64,000 nt of DNA from JACNKV01 sp964422145. GTDB lineage: Bacteria; Fidelibacterota; Marinisomatia; Marinisomatales; JACNKV01. The position numbers and the translations under genes were made by a program. The notes under the pieces were generated by a model, which worked only from the letters and a program-made list of their open reading frames with translations, ran no database searches and was not told where the DNA came from. The stretch spans positions 124,001 to 188,000 of the forward strand of contig CAYQZV010000001.1 of assembly GCA_964422145.1 (NCBI GenBank), written 5' to 3'. Below, piece after piece: positions 1-9,721 of this stretch (the first letter of the stretch is position 1; every line of letters begins with the position of its first letter).

Positions 1-754
1 GTTGAACGATGTCATAGACTTCTCGATGTCTTTCTGTTGCTTTTCCAACCAGCGGTGTGCGGGTCATGTCTGCATGATATCCGGCATATTGCGCGGCAGC
101 ATCAATCACGATAAAGTCTCCGTTTTGAAATTCGCGATCCGACGGAACGGCATGAGGGAGGGCGCTGTTTGGTCCGGATGCAACGATTGGCGGGTAGGAT
201 TCGCCGTCGCCGTATTTTCGGTATCGATAGGCTAATTCGTTGGCGATGGTTTTTTCCGTTACACCTGGGCGTATTAGCTCAAGGACTTCCTGATAGGTTT
301 TATCGGTGATCTCAGCAGCGGTTCGCAATGCCGCGATCTCTGCTTCATCTTTGATAGAGGCAATCTCTTCTATCATCCTTGAAGATGTTTCCCAATTTAC
401 ATTCGAGAAAAGATCACGAAATGTTTTAAACAAATTGATGCTGACAAAATCCGCTTCAAAAGCAAGTTTTGTTCCATCCGGAATGAGATTGTTCGTGCTT
501 GCGCTTTTAATATGAGAAGATGTGTCAATATATCGGTCAAACCCTTTTACTTCTCGTTTCGACTGTTCAATATAACGTCCGTCGGTGAAAAACGCGTGGG
601 TGTCGCCCAGCACTAAACACGATCCGGCCGAGCCTGTGTATCCGCTGATGTACCGAACATTCGTTAAGTTGGATATCCACATCCCGTCAACGTCTGCTTC
701 AGCGAGGGCAGTTTTAAGTTTTGTTAATCTTTGTTCAAATATGTGTTCACTCAT
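1..754 (-). CDS. Xaa-Pro aminopeptidase, M24 family (partial, C-terminus beyond window)
   Basis: The reverse strand reads open from an ATG at 754 to the left edge, about 251 residues. The first ~130 residues match the creatinase-type N-terminal domain (NVRYISGYTGSAG, then FFTDGRYIEQ). The pita-bread catalytic domain follows, with LPHAVPSDREF and then DAAAQYAGYHADMTRT near residues 216-230. The two aspartates there are the first metal ligands of the family. Family members remove N-terminal residues next to proline from peptides in the cytoplasm. The remaining ligands (His, Glu, Glu) would lie beyond the window. It follows the TPR gene by about 50 bases in the same direction and could be co-transcribed with it. 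Confidence 0.93.
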   Translation of the reverse strand, partial: MSEHIFEQRLTKLKTALAEADVDGMWISNLTNVRYISGYTGSAGSCLVLGDTHAFFTDGRYIEQSKREVKGFDRYIDTSSHIKSASTNNLIPDGTKLAFEADFVSINLFKTFRDLFSNVNWETSSRMIEEIASIKDEAEIAALRTAAEITDKTYQEVLELIRPGVTEKTIANELAYRYRKYGDGESYPPIVASGPNSALPHAVPSDREFQNGDFIVIDAAAQYAGYHADMTRTPLVGKATERHREVYDIVQ

Positions 755-805
755 GGATGCTCCGTTATCTGAGATATAAAATTGATGATAAAATTTGTTC
801 GAATA

Positions 806-1471
806 TTATGCGGCGTGACTGTTGATCAGGTTCTCTATGTTTTCAATCTCTTTTGCAATTCGGTCTGCGTCTTCGCCTTTTTCTTTCAATACCGCCAGAA
901 CGTCAAGTGCTTGATAAAACAGCCCCTGGTTTTTCAAGACGGATACCAACGTAAATGTTGCCAATTTTGGACTGATCGACAACGATTCGATCGGTTCAGA
1001 TGTTGGGACTTGTTTTTCCGGTGTTTTGGTTTTTTTCGCAGCCGGTTTTGGTTGGGGTTTTACTTTTTTCTTCTTCTTAAGGTCGCTGACAGTTTTCTTT
1101 CCCTGTTCATGATAGGGATCTAGCGTCAGCACGGCTTCCCAGCTTTTTAAAATGGTATTCGGCGACCGTCCAAGTGCTTCCTGAACCTGCGCTAATAGAA
1201 CAGACGCCTGAAGATGGGTTGTGTCTGTTTGCTTGAGCGTTTTCAATAACCGTTCAGCTTCGGTGATCTGTCCTTCGGCTAGCGTGACGTTAGCAAGAAC
1301 GAAAAGACCATCCGGCTGATCCGGATTGTTTGACAATCCGATTTCGCATACTTTTCTGGCACGGGTATAATCTTCTTCCTGAAAGTAAATATCTGCGAGC
1401 ACAGGGAAAAGAACCGTGCTCATGTTCTCGGCAAAATACAATTCCAATTCGGCTTTGTTATGAATATCCAT
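806..1471 (-). CDS. TPR-repeat protein with Lys/Pro-rich linker
   Basis: The 221-residue product has no signal peptide. Residues ~20-125 form three to four tetratricopeptide-like helical pairs (LADIYFQEEDYTRARKVCEI, LANVTLAEGQITEAERLL). A strongly basic, proline-rich linker follows (about 135-160, KKKKKVKPQPKPAAKKTK), then a C-terminal helical segment with AILKN/QALDVL-like helices that may be one more repeat. TPR proteins act as scaffolds; no specific partner can be named. It starts 3 bases after the stop of the cobalamin-binding gene, so the two are probably translated from one message. The basic linker suggests a nucleic-acid or acidic-protein contact, but this is only inference. Confidence 0.85.
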   Translation of the reverse strand: MDIHNKAELELYFAENMSTVLFPVLADIYFQEEDYTRARKVCEIGLSNNPDQPDGLFVLANVTLAEGQITEAERLLKTLKQTDTTHLQASVLLAQVQEALGRSPNTILKSWEAVLTLDPYHEQGKKTVSDLKKKKKVKPQPKPAAKKTKTPEKQVPTSEPIESLSISPKLATFTLVSVLKNQGLFYQALDVLAVLKEKGEDADRIAKEIENIENLINSHAA

Positions 1472-1474
1472 TGT

Positions 1475-1879
1475 CTATTGTCTGTTTTCTTTAACCCACT
1501 CTTCAATATAATCAATGGTGTCCTGAACCACCGTTCCGGGTCCGAATAATTTACCGACACCTAACGCATTCAGATCTTTCATGTCCTTCTCAGGGATGAT
1601 ACCTCCGCCGGTCAGTAGAACGTCATCCATCTTATGGTCTTTCATAAGATCAAGCACTTTGGTAAAAATCGTGTTGTGTGCACCGGATAAAATCGACAGC
1701 GCAATCACATCCACATCTTCCTGCAGTGCGGCAGATACGATCATTTCGGGCGTTTGCCGCAAACCGAGATAAATCACTTCCATCCCTGCATCACGGTAAG
1801 CTGCAGCAAGGACTTTAATTCCACGATCGTGACCGTCCAGCCCGGGTTTGGCCATTAAGATCCGTATTTTTCTATTCAT
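1475..1879 (-). CDS. Standalone cobalamin-binding subunit (methylmalonyl-CoA mutase C-terminal type)
   Basis: The 134-residue protein is a single B12-binding Rossmann-like domain. It has the DxHxxG signature at D15-H17-G20 (PGLDGHDRG), where the histidine replaces the dimethylbenzimidazole ligand of cobalamin. LSGAHN and TGGGIIPEKD follow around residues 64-95, as in the small/C-terminal domain of methylmalonyl-CoA mutase. The family binds adenosylcobalamin for the interconversion of succinyl-CoA and methylmalonyl-CoA. Here the domain is a separate gene, as in split mutases, but the large catalytic subunit is not in this window. A B12-binding subunit of another acyl-CoA mutase (for example isobutyryl- or ethylmalonyl-CoA) is equally possible. 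Confidence 0.9.
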   Translation of the reverse strand: MNRKIRILMAKPGLDGHDRGIKVLAAAYRDAGMEVIYLGLRQTPEMIVSAALQEDVDVIALSILSGAHNTIFTKVLDLMKDHKMDDVLLTGGGIIPEKDMKDLNALGVGKLFGPGTVVQDTIDYIEEWVKENRQ

Positions 1880-1963
1880 GAATCTATCCTTAATAATTGC
1901 GGTGAAAAATTACAACGAATCCCCAAACGAAAATAGTGTGGATTCAGACGGTGTTTTGAAAAG

Positions 1964-2416
1964 TTATCGTTTACGTTTTTGACTGTCTAACACAAAAGTA
2001 ACCGGCCCGTCATTCATCAGCTTCACTTTCATCATTGCACCGAATTCTCCTGTTTCTACCGGTATATTTTTTTCTTTCAATTTTTTGACAAAATAGTGAT
2101 ACAATATACGCCCTTTTTCAGGCGGGGCTGCCTTGATAAAGCTGGGGCGTCTTCCTTTTAGCCAATCTCCGCAAAGCGTGAATTGACTGATCACAAGAAT
2201 CTCACCCGATACATCTTTGATGGAAAGATTCATCTTTTGATCTTCGTCATTAAATATTCTAAAGTCCGAAATTTTATTCACTAAAAAGTCAGCGTCATCT
2301 TCAGTGTCCGTACTGAAAACGCCTAAAAAGATCATCAGTCCCTGAGAGATTTTCCCAAGGATGTTTTCGTTCACACTCACACTGCCTTCGGATACACGCT
2401 GTAGAACGGCGATCAT
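1964..2416 (-). CDS. dtd: D-aminoacyl-tRNA deacylase
   Basis: At 150 residues this has the usual length of DTD. The catalytic block SQFTL is at 77-81 (Thr80 is the family nucleophile position) and the Gly-cisPro motif lies in NDGPVTF at 135-141. The N-terminus MIAVLQRV is typical. The enzyme hydrolyses D-amino acids (and glycine mischarged to tRNA-Ala) off tRNA in the cytoplasm, a proofreading step in translation. It lies 19 bases downstream of dnaE in the same orientation, so it probably shares the dnaE transcript. Confidence 0.97.
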   Translation of the reverse strand: MIAVLQRVSEGSVSVNENILGKISQGLMIFLGVFSTDTEDDADFLVNKISDFRIFNDEDQKMNLSIKDVSGEILVISQFTLCGDWLKGRRPSFIKAAPPEKGRILYHYFVKKLKEKNIPVETGEFGAMMKVKLMNDGPVTFVLDSQKRKR

Positions 2417-2435
2417 GGACTAACCATCCGACTTA

Positions 2436-5400
2436 TTATCGTTTCTCTCCGCACCCGTCTACCCAAACATTTTTCTTTCCGAAGACTTCGCGTAACTCCG
2501 CGAAAATCTCTTTATCGGATGAGACTTTGACATTATGCGCCAGTATCCGCTGGCCGCTTCCGCCGTTTGGAATATGAAGAACCAGTCCGCACTCGCCTTG
2601 ATATTTTTCAGCGATCGTGTATAGTTTATTTAGCTCGTTTTCGGTTGTGTTGACCGGGTGAAGTCGTATGTTGATTCGTTTCGAAAAATATTTTCTTGCA
2701 TGTTCAACCGGAACTATCTCCTCCGCTATCAATTTCAAATCGCTGAAGTCACCGCTGTCGGTAGGTTTACCAACGACGAATACAATTCGATCTTTTTCAA
2801 TGGTGGACTTATATTTTTCAAATGTATCGCTGAATGCGAGCACCTCAACCTGTCCGCCAAACACATCAAGCTTGAAGAAAGCCATTTGTTTCTTTTTACG
2901 GTCAAAATGGTGCCGTAATTCGCTGATCATACCGCCGATGCGGACATTTTCTTCTTTTCGCACCTCGTTCTTTTCAGAAGATAACTCAATGTTGCTGAAT
3001 TCTTCTATATCTCCGGCAAACTTCAATAACGGATGTCCGGACGCATAAAAACCCAACACGTCTTTTTCATAATCCAATGATACTTGCTCACTCCAGGGGT
3101 CTTCATTCGGAAGATCCGGGATTTTGATTAAATCATTACTTTCAGAATTTTGTCCAAAAATATCAACCTGATCTGCGTTTGAACCGTTTTGGATTTGCTG
3201 ACCGTATTTAATGGCTGAGTCAATGGCAGCGAATTTCTGAGCCCGCGAACCTTCCAGAGAATCCATTGCGCCGGCTTTGATGAGGCTTTCCAAAACTTTT
3301 TTATTCACGGTTCTCTGATCGACACGAGAGCAGAGATCAAAAATGCTTTTGAATTTTCCTTCATTTTCACGGTTTTCGATGATTTTTTCAAGTGCTTTGA
3401 TTCCAACATTCTTAATGGCATTCAATCCATAAGAAATGGTTTTGTCGCTGGTCGGGTGAAACTGAACATTTGATATATTGATATCCGGCGGATTGACCTC
3501 AATCTCCATTTTCCGGCATTCGTTGATCATGATAACAACCCGATCCAGGTTTGTCATTTCGCTGGTCAGGTTAGCTGACATAAACTCAGCCGGGTAGTGA
3601 GTCTTCAGCCATGCGGTTTGATATGCAATCACTGCATAGGCCGTTGAGTGGCTTTTATTAAATCCGTATTGAGCAAACTTTTCGATCAAGTCAAAAATAT
3701 CTTGCGCCTTCTTTTTCTTAACGCCTCTTTTTACTGCACCGTCAATAAACTTAATTGAAATCTCATCCATCAGCTTCTTAATCTTTTTCCCCATGGCGCG
3801 ACGCATCAGATCTGCTTCGGCGAGTGTAAATCCAGCAATTTGATTGGCGATCTGCATCACCTGTTCCTGATAAACGATGATCCCGTAAGTCTCTTTTAAG
3901 ATAGATTTTAATTCCGGGTGAATGTACTCAATCGCCTTTTTTCCGTTCTTGCGTTCGATGAAACTGTCTATGTTTTGCATTGGGCCCGGGCGGTAAAGGG
4001 CATTCATCGCGATCAAGTCTTCAATGGCTGACGGTTTTAATTTTTTCAAAAACTCCCGCATCCCGGATGATTCAAACTGAAACACACCGATGGTTTGTCC
4101 TTTGGAGAAAATCTTGTAAACTTTTTGATCATCCATTGATAAAGAATCAATGTCAACTTCAATACCGCGTTCTTTTAACAGTGATAATGTTTTATCAATC
4201 ACTGTCAAATTTCGCAATCCCAGAAAATCCATTTTGAGCAGTCCTAGCTCTTCGAGGTCCTTCATGTCGTATTGACTGGTGACATCCCCTTGCGATGATT
4301 TGTAAAGCGGAATATAATCTGTGAGTTTCCCGGGCGTGACGACAACGCCGGCAGCGTGCGTGGATGAATGCCTGTTCATTCCCTCGAGGACCAACGAATG
4401 TTGAATGAGCTCTTTGTATTCGTTATTTGCCATATCGTTTAGCTCCGGACTCCGAGCTAACGCATCACTCAATGTGATATTCAGTTCATTCGGGACGGCT
4501 TTTGCTATTTTATCCACATCCCCAAACGAGTATCCCATCACGCGCCCGACATCCCGAACGACCTGCTTAGCCTTCATCTTTCCAAAGGTGATGATCTGAG
4601 TCACTGAGTCTTCGCCATACTGCTCTTTGATATAGTCAATGACTTCCCCGCGGCGCTCAATACAGAAGTCGATATCAATATCCGGCATGCTGATCCTGTC
4701 CGGATTCAAAAATCGTTCAAACAGCAGATTATACTTCAGCGGATCAATGTTTGTAATGCCAAGCACATAGGACACAATACTCCCGGCCGCGGACCCTCTG
4801 CCCGGGCCTACCGGAATATTGTTTTCCTTCGCATAGCGTACAAAATCTTCCGTGATTAAGAAATATCCTGCAAAGCCCATGTTTTTAATCACCTCTAGTT
4901 CATGGCTCAGTCTTTCTTTTATTTCATTGGTGATCTCATCATATTTTTCTTTGAGCTTTTCCTCGCATAGAAGTTTTAAATATTCATCTTCATCATTCGT
5001 CGTGGAAGCATCCGGGATATTAAACTTGGGCAAATGATAACTTCCCAACGAAATCTCTAAGTCGATACTATCAACAATTTTACGTGTGTTTTCAATCGCC
5101 TCTGGAACCTCTTTGAATAAGGCTTTCATCTCATCATGAGATTTTAAGTAAAATTCTGTGGTGGAGTATTTTAAACGATTGGGATCATTCCGGTCCTTTC
5201 CGGTTCCGAGACATATTAAAATATCATGCGCTTCTGCGTGTTCTTTTTTTGCATAATGTGAATCATTGGTTGCAACGAGAGGAAGTCCGGTTTCCTTCGA
5301 CAATTCAATCATTTTTTCTACATTCGTCTCTTCTTCCGGAATTCCGTGATTTTGAATCTCTAAATAATACCGTCCTGGAAATATGTCAGCATATTCCAGC

Positions 5401-5885
5401 GCTACTTTTTTTGCACCTTCAAAATCATTTTGGAGATTTTTCTGCGAGACCTCACCTTTAAGGCAAGCCGATAAACAGATTAACCCTTCGGCATGCTCTC
5501 TGAGTAATTCTTTGTCCACTCTGGGGCGATAATAAAATCCTTCCAAAAATCCGCAGGTGACCAATTTCATCAGGTTTTTGTATCCGGTTTCATTTTGAGC
5601 CAATAACACCAGATGATGATTCCCCCAACCGCCTTGCTGTCTGGGTTTTTTATCAAAACGGCTGTCAATCGCGACATACACTTCGCATCCGATGATGGGC
5701 TTAATCCCTGCTTTCTTCGCTGCACGATAAAAGGCAAGCACGCTGAACATATTTCCGTGTTCCGTTAGTGCAACGGCGTCCATTCCGAGTTCTTTAGCCG
5801 TTTGAACAAAAACGCTGACGTTTTGTGCGCCGTCCAAAAGACTGTAGTCAGAATGGTTATGCAGATGTATAAATGTATCGGACAT
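2436..5885 (-). CDS. dnaE: DNA polymerase III alpha subunit
   Basis: The 1149-residue protein is the replicative polymerase catalytic subunit. An N-terminal PHP domain begins at FIHLHNHSDYSLLDG (residues 5-19) and continues through HGNMF and CEVYVA; its metal-ligand histidines look intact. The C-family polymerase palm carries PDIDIDF at about 400-406 and KMDFLGLRN at about 550, which supply the three catalytic aspartates. A helix-hairpin-helix region (GIKALEKI) and an OB-fold (VRIGGMISELRHH) follow near the C-terminus. The length and order match DnaE1, not the shorter DnaE2. The start ATG at 5885 directly precedes the PHP motif. Confidence 0.98.
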   Translation of the reverse strand: MSDTFIHLHNHSDYSLLDGAQNVSVFVQTAKELGMDAVALTEHGNMFSVLAFYRAAKKAGIKPIIGCEVYVAIDSRFDKKPRQQGGWGNHHLVLLAQNETGYKNLMKLVTCGFLEGFYYRPRVDKELLREHAEGLICLSACLKGEVSQKNLQNDFEGAKKVALEYADIFPGRYYLEIQNHGIPEEETNVEKMIELSKETGLPLVATNDSHYAKKEHAEAHDILICLGTGKDRNDPNRLKYSTTEFYLKSHDEMKALFKEVPEAIENTRKIVDSIDLEISLGSYHLPKFNIPDASTTNDEDEYLKLLCEEKLKEKYDEITNEIKERLSHELEVIKNMGFAGYFLITEDFVRYAKENNIPVGPGRGSAAGSIVSYVLGITNIDPLKYNLLFERFLNPDRISMPDIDIDFCIERRGEVIDYIKEQYGEDSVTQIITFGKMKAKQVVRDVGRVMGYSFGDVDKIAKAVPNELNITLSDALARSPELNDMANNEYKELIQHSLVLEGMNRHSSTHAAGVVVTPGKLTDYIPLYKSSQGDVTSQYDMKDLEELGLLKMDFLGLRNLTVIDKTLSLLKERGIEVDIDSLSMDDQKVYKIFSKGQTIGVFQFESSGMREFLKKLKPSAIEDLIAMNALYRPGPMQNIDSFIERKNGKKAIEYIHPELKSILKETYGIIVYQEQVMQIANQIAGFTLAEADLMRRAMGKKIKKLMDEISIKFIDGAVKRGVKKKKAQDIFDLIEKFAQYGFNKSHSTAYAVIAYQTAWLKTHYPAEFMSANLTSEMTNLDRVVIMINECRKMEIEVNPPDINISNVQFHPTSDKTISYGLNAIKNVGIKALEKIIENRENEGKFKSIFDLCSRVDQRTVNKKVLESLIKAGAMDSLEGSRAQKFAAIDSAIKYGQQIQNGSNADQVDIFGQNSESNDLIKIPDLPNEDPWSEQVSLDYEKDVLGFYASGHPLLKFAGDIEEFSNIELSSEKNEVRKEENVRIGGMISELRHHFDRKKKQMAFFKLDVFGGQVEVLAFSDTFEKYKSTIEKDRIVFVVGKPTDSGDFSDLKLIAEEIVPVEHARKYFSKRINIRLHPVNTTENELNKLYTIAEKYQGECGLVLHIPNGGSGQRILAHNVKVSSDKEIFAELREVFGKKNVWVDGCGEKR

Positions 5886-5984
5886 TGAATGAATTAAAGT
5901 GATGTTAATCGCTTAAAAACGATAGAGAATATTACGCAGGAGAAATCAGATTGTTACAATGAATTTATATTGGATGTAAAATTT

Positions 5985-6821
5985 CTATCCGAGATAGATC
6001 GCAACAACTCCGGCAATCGTACTGAATTTTAGTAATTTTGCAGCCAGGCCTGCGTATCTTTCCGTTTCGAAATTTTGATAAAACAGCCATCCGATAATCA
6101 GAAGGGGGATTTCAATCCCTGCAAGAATGATAAACAAATACTCAACGTTATATAAGCCAACCCACCACGGAATCAATACGCTGACAGCAACAATGAGCAA
6201 TAATAAAAGGGCAAGATGTTTGGCTTTTTTTACGCCGTAACGAGTTGGAAATGTATTTAAGTTCGCTTTCGTGTCGCCTTCAATGTCTTCTATATCTTTA
6301 ATCAGTTCTCTTAAAAAAGTCAGCCCAAACGCCAGACAAGCCGGTATGATCATCGGCGTAATATTTCCTAAGGCCGCACCGGAAAAAAGGAATACCAAGC
6401 CTAAAATCAGAGCGATCACCGCATTCCCAACTAAAGGAAGACTCTTTAGCGTTGTGTTGTAATAAATCATCAGTGGTAATGTGATAATAATGGCTATGAT
6501 GGCTGCTAGAGTCGGCAGCCATAATGCGGTTACACTTCCGGTTGCTGCAAATAAGATAAAAAGAGTAAGGGCGGTTTTTGGATTCACATCTCCTGTAACC
6601 AAAGGGCGGTTCGGACGGTTAACCTGATCGGTTTTTAAATCGATATAATCATTCAGTGCATTCGCACCGGCATTGTAAAAAACGACGGTCATGATAGCCA
6701 ATATCAAGATCGAAGTTTGATCAAGTTCTCCTAAAATAGCTCCACTGACCCACACCGCAAAAGCCCCTGTGAATAAGTTCAGCGGTCGAAGTAATCGAAT
6801 ATGTGCAATGATGTGTTTCAT
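5985..6821 (-). CDS. UbiA-family membrane prenyltransferase
   Basis: The 278-residue integral membrane protein has about eight or nine hydrophobic segments and both aspartate-rich motifs of UbiA enzymes: NDYIDLKTD (about 57-65) and DIEDIEGD (about 174-181). These bind the Mg-diphosphate of a polyprenyl donor. The overall pattern (RLLRPLNLFTGAFAV at the start, NRPNRPL after motif 1, FPTRYGVKKA after motif 2) resembles the digeranylgeranylglyceryl-phosphate synthase-like branch more than UbiA or MenA sensu stricto, but the substrate cannot be fixed from sequence alone. The gene overlaps the end of the prmC gene by 4 bases (ATGA), so it is translationally coupled and lies last in the rpmE-DUF1385-prfA-prmC series. 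Confidence 0.92.
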   Translation of the reverse strand: MKHIIAHIRLLRPLNLFTGAFAVWVSGAILGELDQTSILILAIMTVVFYNAGANALNDYIDLKTDQVNRPNRPLVTGDVNPKTALTLFILFAATGSVTALWLPTLAAIIAIIITLPLMIYYNTTLKSLPLVGNAVIALILGLVFLFSGAALGNITPMIIPACLAFGLTFLRELIKDIEDIEGDTKANLNTFPTRYGVKKAKHLALLLLLIVAVSVLIPWWVGLYNVEYLFIILAGIEIPLLIIGWLFYQNFETERYAGLAAKLLKFSTIAGVVAIYLG

Positions 6822-7696
6822 GATACGTTTGCTTTTAATACTCTTGGGTCGCCGTTGTAATCCAGGATCAAACTCACATTGGAGTACGGTGAATTCTTAA
6901 ACAAATTCAAAGCGGCTTCTGGATGTGATCCGAGCCCGACTTCCAATAAAATCCAGCCGCCTTGTTTTACTATTTTGTGTCCAATCTCTGCAATTCTGCG
7001 ATAAAACACCAATCCGTCTTTATCATCTGTTAGTGCTTGAATCGGTTCATAGTCCAGAACATCCTTCATGAGTTCGGGCATTTCATCTTTCGGAATATAG
7101 GGTGGGTTTGATATGACCATATCATATCTTTCGTTTGGCATCTCGGAGAGAATATCCATGGTGATAAAATTTACGTTACTCAATGAGAGATTTTCTGCAT
7201 TTTGTTGCGCTAAGGCAACAGCCTCTTCTGAAATATCGATTGCCGTCACATCCATGGTTGGACAATGATGTGCCACAGTAGCAGCCAAACACCCTGAGCC
7301 TGTCCCAATATCTAAAATCTTACCATTGTCGTTCTCTTTTAATAACTCCAACCCAACATCAATCAGTCTTTCTGATTCAGCTCGCGGAATAAGTACAGAA
7401 GGGTTCACAACAAACGGAAGTCCATAAAATTCCATTGAGCCGGTAATATATTGCAGGGGTTCTCGCTTGGTTCGTCTCATAATCCATCCGCGAAGCGTTT
7501 CGAGTTTACTTTTTTCTATCGGTTCTTCAAATCGTAAATAAAGATCAACGCGTTTACAGTTTAGCAAGGATTGAAGAAGCCACTCAATTTCGCGCCTCGG
7601 GCTTTCAAATCCTTTTTCAGAAAAATAGTCATCTCCCCAATGAATGAAGTCAATCACTCGCCAGATTTTATCTGAACCGGAAGAAGCGGGTTGCAC
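6818..7696 (-). CDS. prmC: Release factor glutamine N5-methyltransferase
   Basis: The 292-residue enzyme methylates the glutamine of the GGQ motif in peptide-chain release factors. An N-terminal helical domain (1-90) is followed by a class I SAM-binding fold with DIGTGSG at 129-135 and the catalytic NPPY at 197-200. It directly follows prfA, its substrate gene, with no intergenic base between the prfA stop and its start; this is a very common bacterial pairing. It overlaps the downstream UbiA gene by 4 bases. Confidence 0.97.
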   Translation of the reverse strand: MQPASSGSDKIWRVIDFIHWGDDYFSEKGFESPRREIEWLLQSLLNCKRVDLYLRFEEPIEKSKLETLRGWIMRRTKREPLQYITGSMEFYGLPFVVNPSVLIPRAESERLIDVGLELLKENDNGKILDIGTGSGCLAATVAHHCPTMDVTAIDISEEAVALAQQNAENLSLSNVNFITMDILSEMPNERYDMVISNPPYIPKDEMPELMKDVLDYEPIQALTDDKDGLVFYRRIAEIGHKIVKQGGWILLEVGLGSHPEAALNLFKNSPYSNVSLILDYNGDPRVLKANVS

Positions 7697-8758
7697 TTAC
7701 TGGGCTTTCAGTTTTTCCTGTTGATCCGCCAATTGCAGCTGTTCCACCAACTCGCTTAATTCTCCGCTTAATACCGCTTCGAGTCGGTGCGTCGTAAAGT
7801 TTATCCGATGGTCGGTAATGCGTCCCTGAGGAAAATTGTATGTTCGAATTTTTGCGGATCGATCGCCCGTTGACACTAATGATTTACGTTCCTGGGCTCG
7901 TTCACTTGCAATTCGTTCCTGCTCCATGGACAGCAACCGCGACCGCAATACTTTCATTGCCGCTGCGCGATTCTTGTGCTGAGAGGATTCATCCTGGCAA
8001 GTGACAACTAATCCGGTCGGCAAGTGGGTGATGCGAATGGCGGATTCGGTTTTATTCACGTGCTGACCGCCGGCACCGCTGGCTCGATATGTATCAATTT
8101 TTAAATCGGATTCAACGACATCCACGTCGGCTTCTTCCGCTTCCGGTAAAACAGCAACGGTTGCGGCAGATGTGTGCAATCGCCCACTGGTTTCTGTTTT
8201 TGGTACGCGCTGAACCCGATGGACGCCGCTCTCAAATTTTAACTGCCCATACACACTTTCTCCCTTTACAGAGAATACCACCTCTTTGAATCCACCCAAA
8301 CCGGTATCATTGATTGTCATCACACGTGTTGACCATCCCGATCGCTCGGCATATCTTTCGTACATTCGGAATAGTTCCGCAGCAAAAAGCGCGGCTTCAT
8401 CTCCGCCGGTTCCTGCGCGAATTTCAACGATGGTGTTTTTATCATCCGCCGGATCATGCGGTAATAGCAACACCTTCAGCTGTTCTTCTAATTCGGTTTT
8501 TTCTGATTCGAGTTCGGGCAGTTCCTCTTTCACCAGTGCTTTTAATTCATCGTCATTTCCGCTTAAGATAATTTGGTCTTCTTCGATTTGATCTAAAACA
8601 CTAATATAATGTTTACCTTTATTTACAATCGGTTCAAGCCGATGCCGTTCTTGGGCAAGATCTCGGATTTTGTTTTGATCGGTCATCACCTCCGGATCCA
8701 TTAGCTGATCGTTGAGATGATTGAAATGATCTATGATTTCAAGAATTCGATCCTTCAT
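7697..8758 (-). CDS. prfA: Peptide chain release factor 1
   Basis: The 353-residue class I release factor terminates translation at UAA and UAG. The GGQ motif sits in SGAGGQHVNKTES (about residue 227), the loop that enters the peptidyl-transferase centre. The N-terminal coiled region, the VEIRAGTGGDEAALFA segment and the RSAKIRTYNFPQGRITDHR C-terminal block are typical of RF1. Its ATG overlaps the TGA of the DUF1385 gene (ATGA), indicating translational coupling. Confidence 0.98.
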   Translation of the reverse strand: MKDRILEIIDHFNHLNDQLMDPEVMTDQNKIRDLAQERHRLEPIVNKGKHYISVLDQIEEDQIILSGNDDELKALVKEELPELESEKTELEEQLKVLLLPHDPADDKNTIVEIRAGTGGDEAALFAAELFRMYERYAERSGWSTRVMTINDTGLGGFKEVVFSVKGESVYGQLKFESGVHRVQRVPKTETSGRLHTSAATVAVLPEAEEADVDVVESDLKIDTYRASGAGGQHVNKTESAIRITHLPTGLVVTCQDESSQHKNRAAAMKVLRSRLLSMEQERIASERAQERKSLVSTGDRSAKIRTYNFPQGRITDHRINFTTHRLEAVLSGELSELVEQLQLADQQEKLKAQ

Positions 8759-9690
8759 CCGATAGCCTCTGCGGTATATGTTTTTCCCGAAACGTTTTCA
8801 TATTCGTCCCCAAAAGCAGATTTAAGGGCAGTAACAGCAACTTCAACCATATCATCTTCGGGTTCTTTTGTGGTGATGTTCTGCAACCATAATCCGGGCT
8901 GTTTGAGAATTATAAACACTTTTTTACTGCTTCTTGCGGATAGTTTGATCAACTCATAACCCACACCAGCAACCAATGGAATCATTGGAAGGTGAATGAG
9001 CAGCCTAACGACTAAACTGATGTTTCCGTATGCTGCGATGAAAAGAGTGTCCGTGATTGAAAAAATCAAGATCGCTGTGATTAAAATAATGAACATGAAA
9101 CTGGTCCCGCACCGCGGATGCAGCGTGGAAAATGTTTGAGCGTTTTCAACTGAAACATATTTCCCGGACTCAAAATTATAGACCACTTTATGTTCTGCTC
9201 CATGATACTGAAACAGTCGTTTCACATCTTTCAACATAGAGATGATCATCAAGTATATGATGAAGAATATAATACGCATCACGCCGGCAGTCAGATTAAA
9301 CAAGAAAGCTTGTTTTCCAACGCCGAACACGTGGGTCGTAATCCAATACGGTGCGATCATAAACAACACCAACGCTAACGAAATCGCAAACAAGATTGAG
9401 AGCGCATCGGCTAATTTGCTCGGCTTCTTTGCTTCTTCTTCCGGTACAGCGATTTCCGCAGACCATTGAAGTGTTCCCATTCCCATTTTCATCGCTTCAA
9501 ACAGGGATGCCATTCCTCGCAACACCGGCCGTTTCCAAAACCGAGATGTTTCGGTTATGGACACAAACGATTTTCGTTGAATCTGTATCTCGCCATTTGG
9601 ATCTCTCACAGCAGTTGCATAGGCTCCCGGAACTCGCATCATCACGCCTTCAATCACAGCCTGTCCGCCGACAAGGATCGAGGTTTTCAT
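8755..9690 (-). CDS. DUF1385 (YqhQ-type) membrane protein
   Basis: The product is about 311 residues from the ATG at 9690. It begins with the family hallmark VGGQAVIEGVMMR and later has YHGAEHKVVYNFE and LHPRCGTSF, separated by four to five transmembrane segments. DUF1385 proteins commonly sit next to prfA and prmC, as here; their biochemical role is not established. I reject the upstream start at 9762 because it falls inside the stem of the rpmE terminator (9722-9763), and the extra residues have no family counterpart. A start at 9714 is also possible. The gene ends with an ATGA overlap onto prfA. Confidence 0.9.
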   Translation of the reverse strand: MKTSILVGGQAVIEGVMMRVPGAYATAVRDPNGEIQIQRKSFVSITETSRFWKRPVLRGMASLFEAMKMGMGTLQWSAEIAVPEEEAKKPSKLADALSILFAISLALVLFMIAPYWITTHVFGVGKQAFLFNLTAGVMRIIFFIIYLMIISMLKDVKRLFQYHGAEHKVVYNFESGKYVSVENAQTFSTLHPRCGTSFMFIILITAILIFSITDTLFIAAYGNISLVVRLLIHLPMIPLVAGVGYELIKLSARSSKKVFIILKQPGLWLQNITTKEPEDDMVEVAVTALKSAFGDEYENVSGKTYTAEAIG

Positions 9691-9721
9691 TAAGGTAAAG
9701 GTGGGTATGAGGTTCATAGAT

